Positions 23,281 through 23,408 of a DNA stretch of 23,408 nucleotides are shown in pieces. Source of the DNA: Flavobacteriales bacterium. Lineage in GTDB: Bacteria > Bacteroidota > Bacteroidia > Flavobacteriales > Crocinitomicaceae. How positions within the stretch are numbered: position 1 is the stretch's first letter; every line of letters begins with the position of its first letter. The stretch is taken from the NCBI GenBank assembly GCA_947375085.1, contig CANCEQ010000023.1, forward strand, positions 1-23,408, given 5' to 3'. Made by a program: the position numbers and the translations under genes. The notes beneath the pieces were generated by a model that saw only the letters and a program-made list of their open reading frames with translations, was not told the DNA's origin and did not search any database.

Positions 23281-23408
23281 TTAAGATTGTGCTTGATCAG
23301 CTGCATTTCTTTCTTCTGCTTCAATTCGTTCTAACTTCATCGTTTCTTCAGCAATTTGTGCTAAATATTGAAGTCTTTCCTCTAAACGCGCTTGCATTTC
23401 TTTGATTG
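23281..23408 (-). CDS. partial coiled-coil ORF (C-terminal end only)
   Basis: The minus strand is open from the window edge to a TAA at 23283-23281, giving 41 complete codons. The visible end is helical and highly charged: MQARLEERLQYLAQIAEE, then TMKLERIEAEERNAADQAQS, with heptad spacing. There is no stop upstream within the window, so the N-terminus lies outside. It is 10 bases upstream of the holin-like gene and surely in the same transcription unit. The function is unknown; small coiled-coil proteins at this place often belong to phage-like modules. Confidence 0.6.
   Translation of the reverse strand, partial: IKEMQARLEERLQYLAQIAEETMKLERIEAEERNAADQAQS

Noticed and set aside
1..23408. tRNA or rRNA genes
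   Set aside because: No cloverleaf with TTCGA/GGTTCG arm context or rRNA segment was seen by eye.

Overview
The window is AT-rich DNA from a member of the Bacteroidota, most likely Flavobacteriia. Supporting signs are the base composition, signal peptides and a lipobox of Bacteroidota style, weak Shine-Dalgarno sequences, TAnnTTTG-type -7 boxes, and GC-rich dispersed repeats with the core TCGAAGTG that I recall from flavobacterial genomes. The species cannot be named from this sequence.

Left edge (1-2400): a secreted DNA/RNA non-specific endonuclease with its own terminator, a very small unknown ORF, a nested stem-loop element, and an exported MORN-repeat protein whose Lys-rich tail is cut by an in-frame TAG.

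Centre (2435-13414): one tightly packed plus-strand cluster, mostly with overlapping stops and starts, that encodes an almost complete type II secretion / type IV filament machine. In order: a large GspK-position pseudopilin-like protein with a beta-helix-like body, two minor pseudopilins, GspF, a GspG-type major pseudopilin with a Ca-site-like DFNGDG tail, a minimal prepilin peptidase, the GspE ATPase (Walker A/B and tetracysteine), the GspD secretin, a GspL/PilM-like bitopic protein, a GspM/PilO-like protein, a lipoprotein with FN3-like domains, and a GspC/PilP-like protein. Inferred working: the peptidase matures the pilins; GspE with GspF and the L/M/C platform drives assembly of a GspG fibre tipped by the minor pilins and the large protein; the secretin opens the outer membrane. 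All pilin-like proteins have Ala, not Gly, before the predicted cut site, and the peptidase lacks the usual methyltransferase/zinc domain. REP-type repeat sequence lies inside the leader-coding parts of two pilin-like genes and possibly a third.

Junction (13415-14714): a 92%-identical pair of 146-bp direct repeats, a minus-strand zinc-ribbon membrane protein, and a repeat-rich spacer.

Right, accessory part (14715-23408): a small unknown gene pair; an HNH protein, a HEPN-like protein and a trypsin-like protease in one operon (a candidate defence or stress module); a DUF2971-like protein; an unknown protein; a single-HKD PLD-like nuclease gene broken by an in-frame TAG; a protein with HEYIH and a four-Cys tail; a LamG-like small protein; several GC-richer imperfect palindromes; and a minus-strand holin-like gene with a strong terminator, preceded by a truncated coiled-coil ORF that runs off the window. 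Mixed function, isolated genes and palindromic spacers suggest an island assembled by several insertions.
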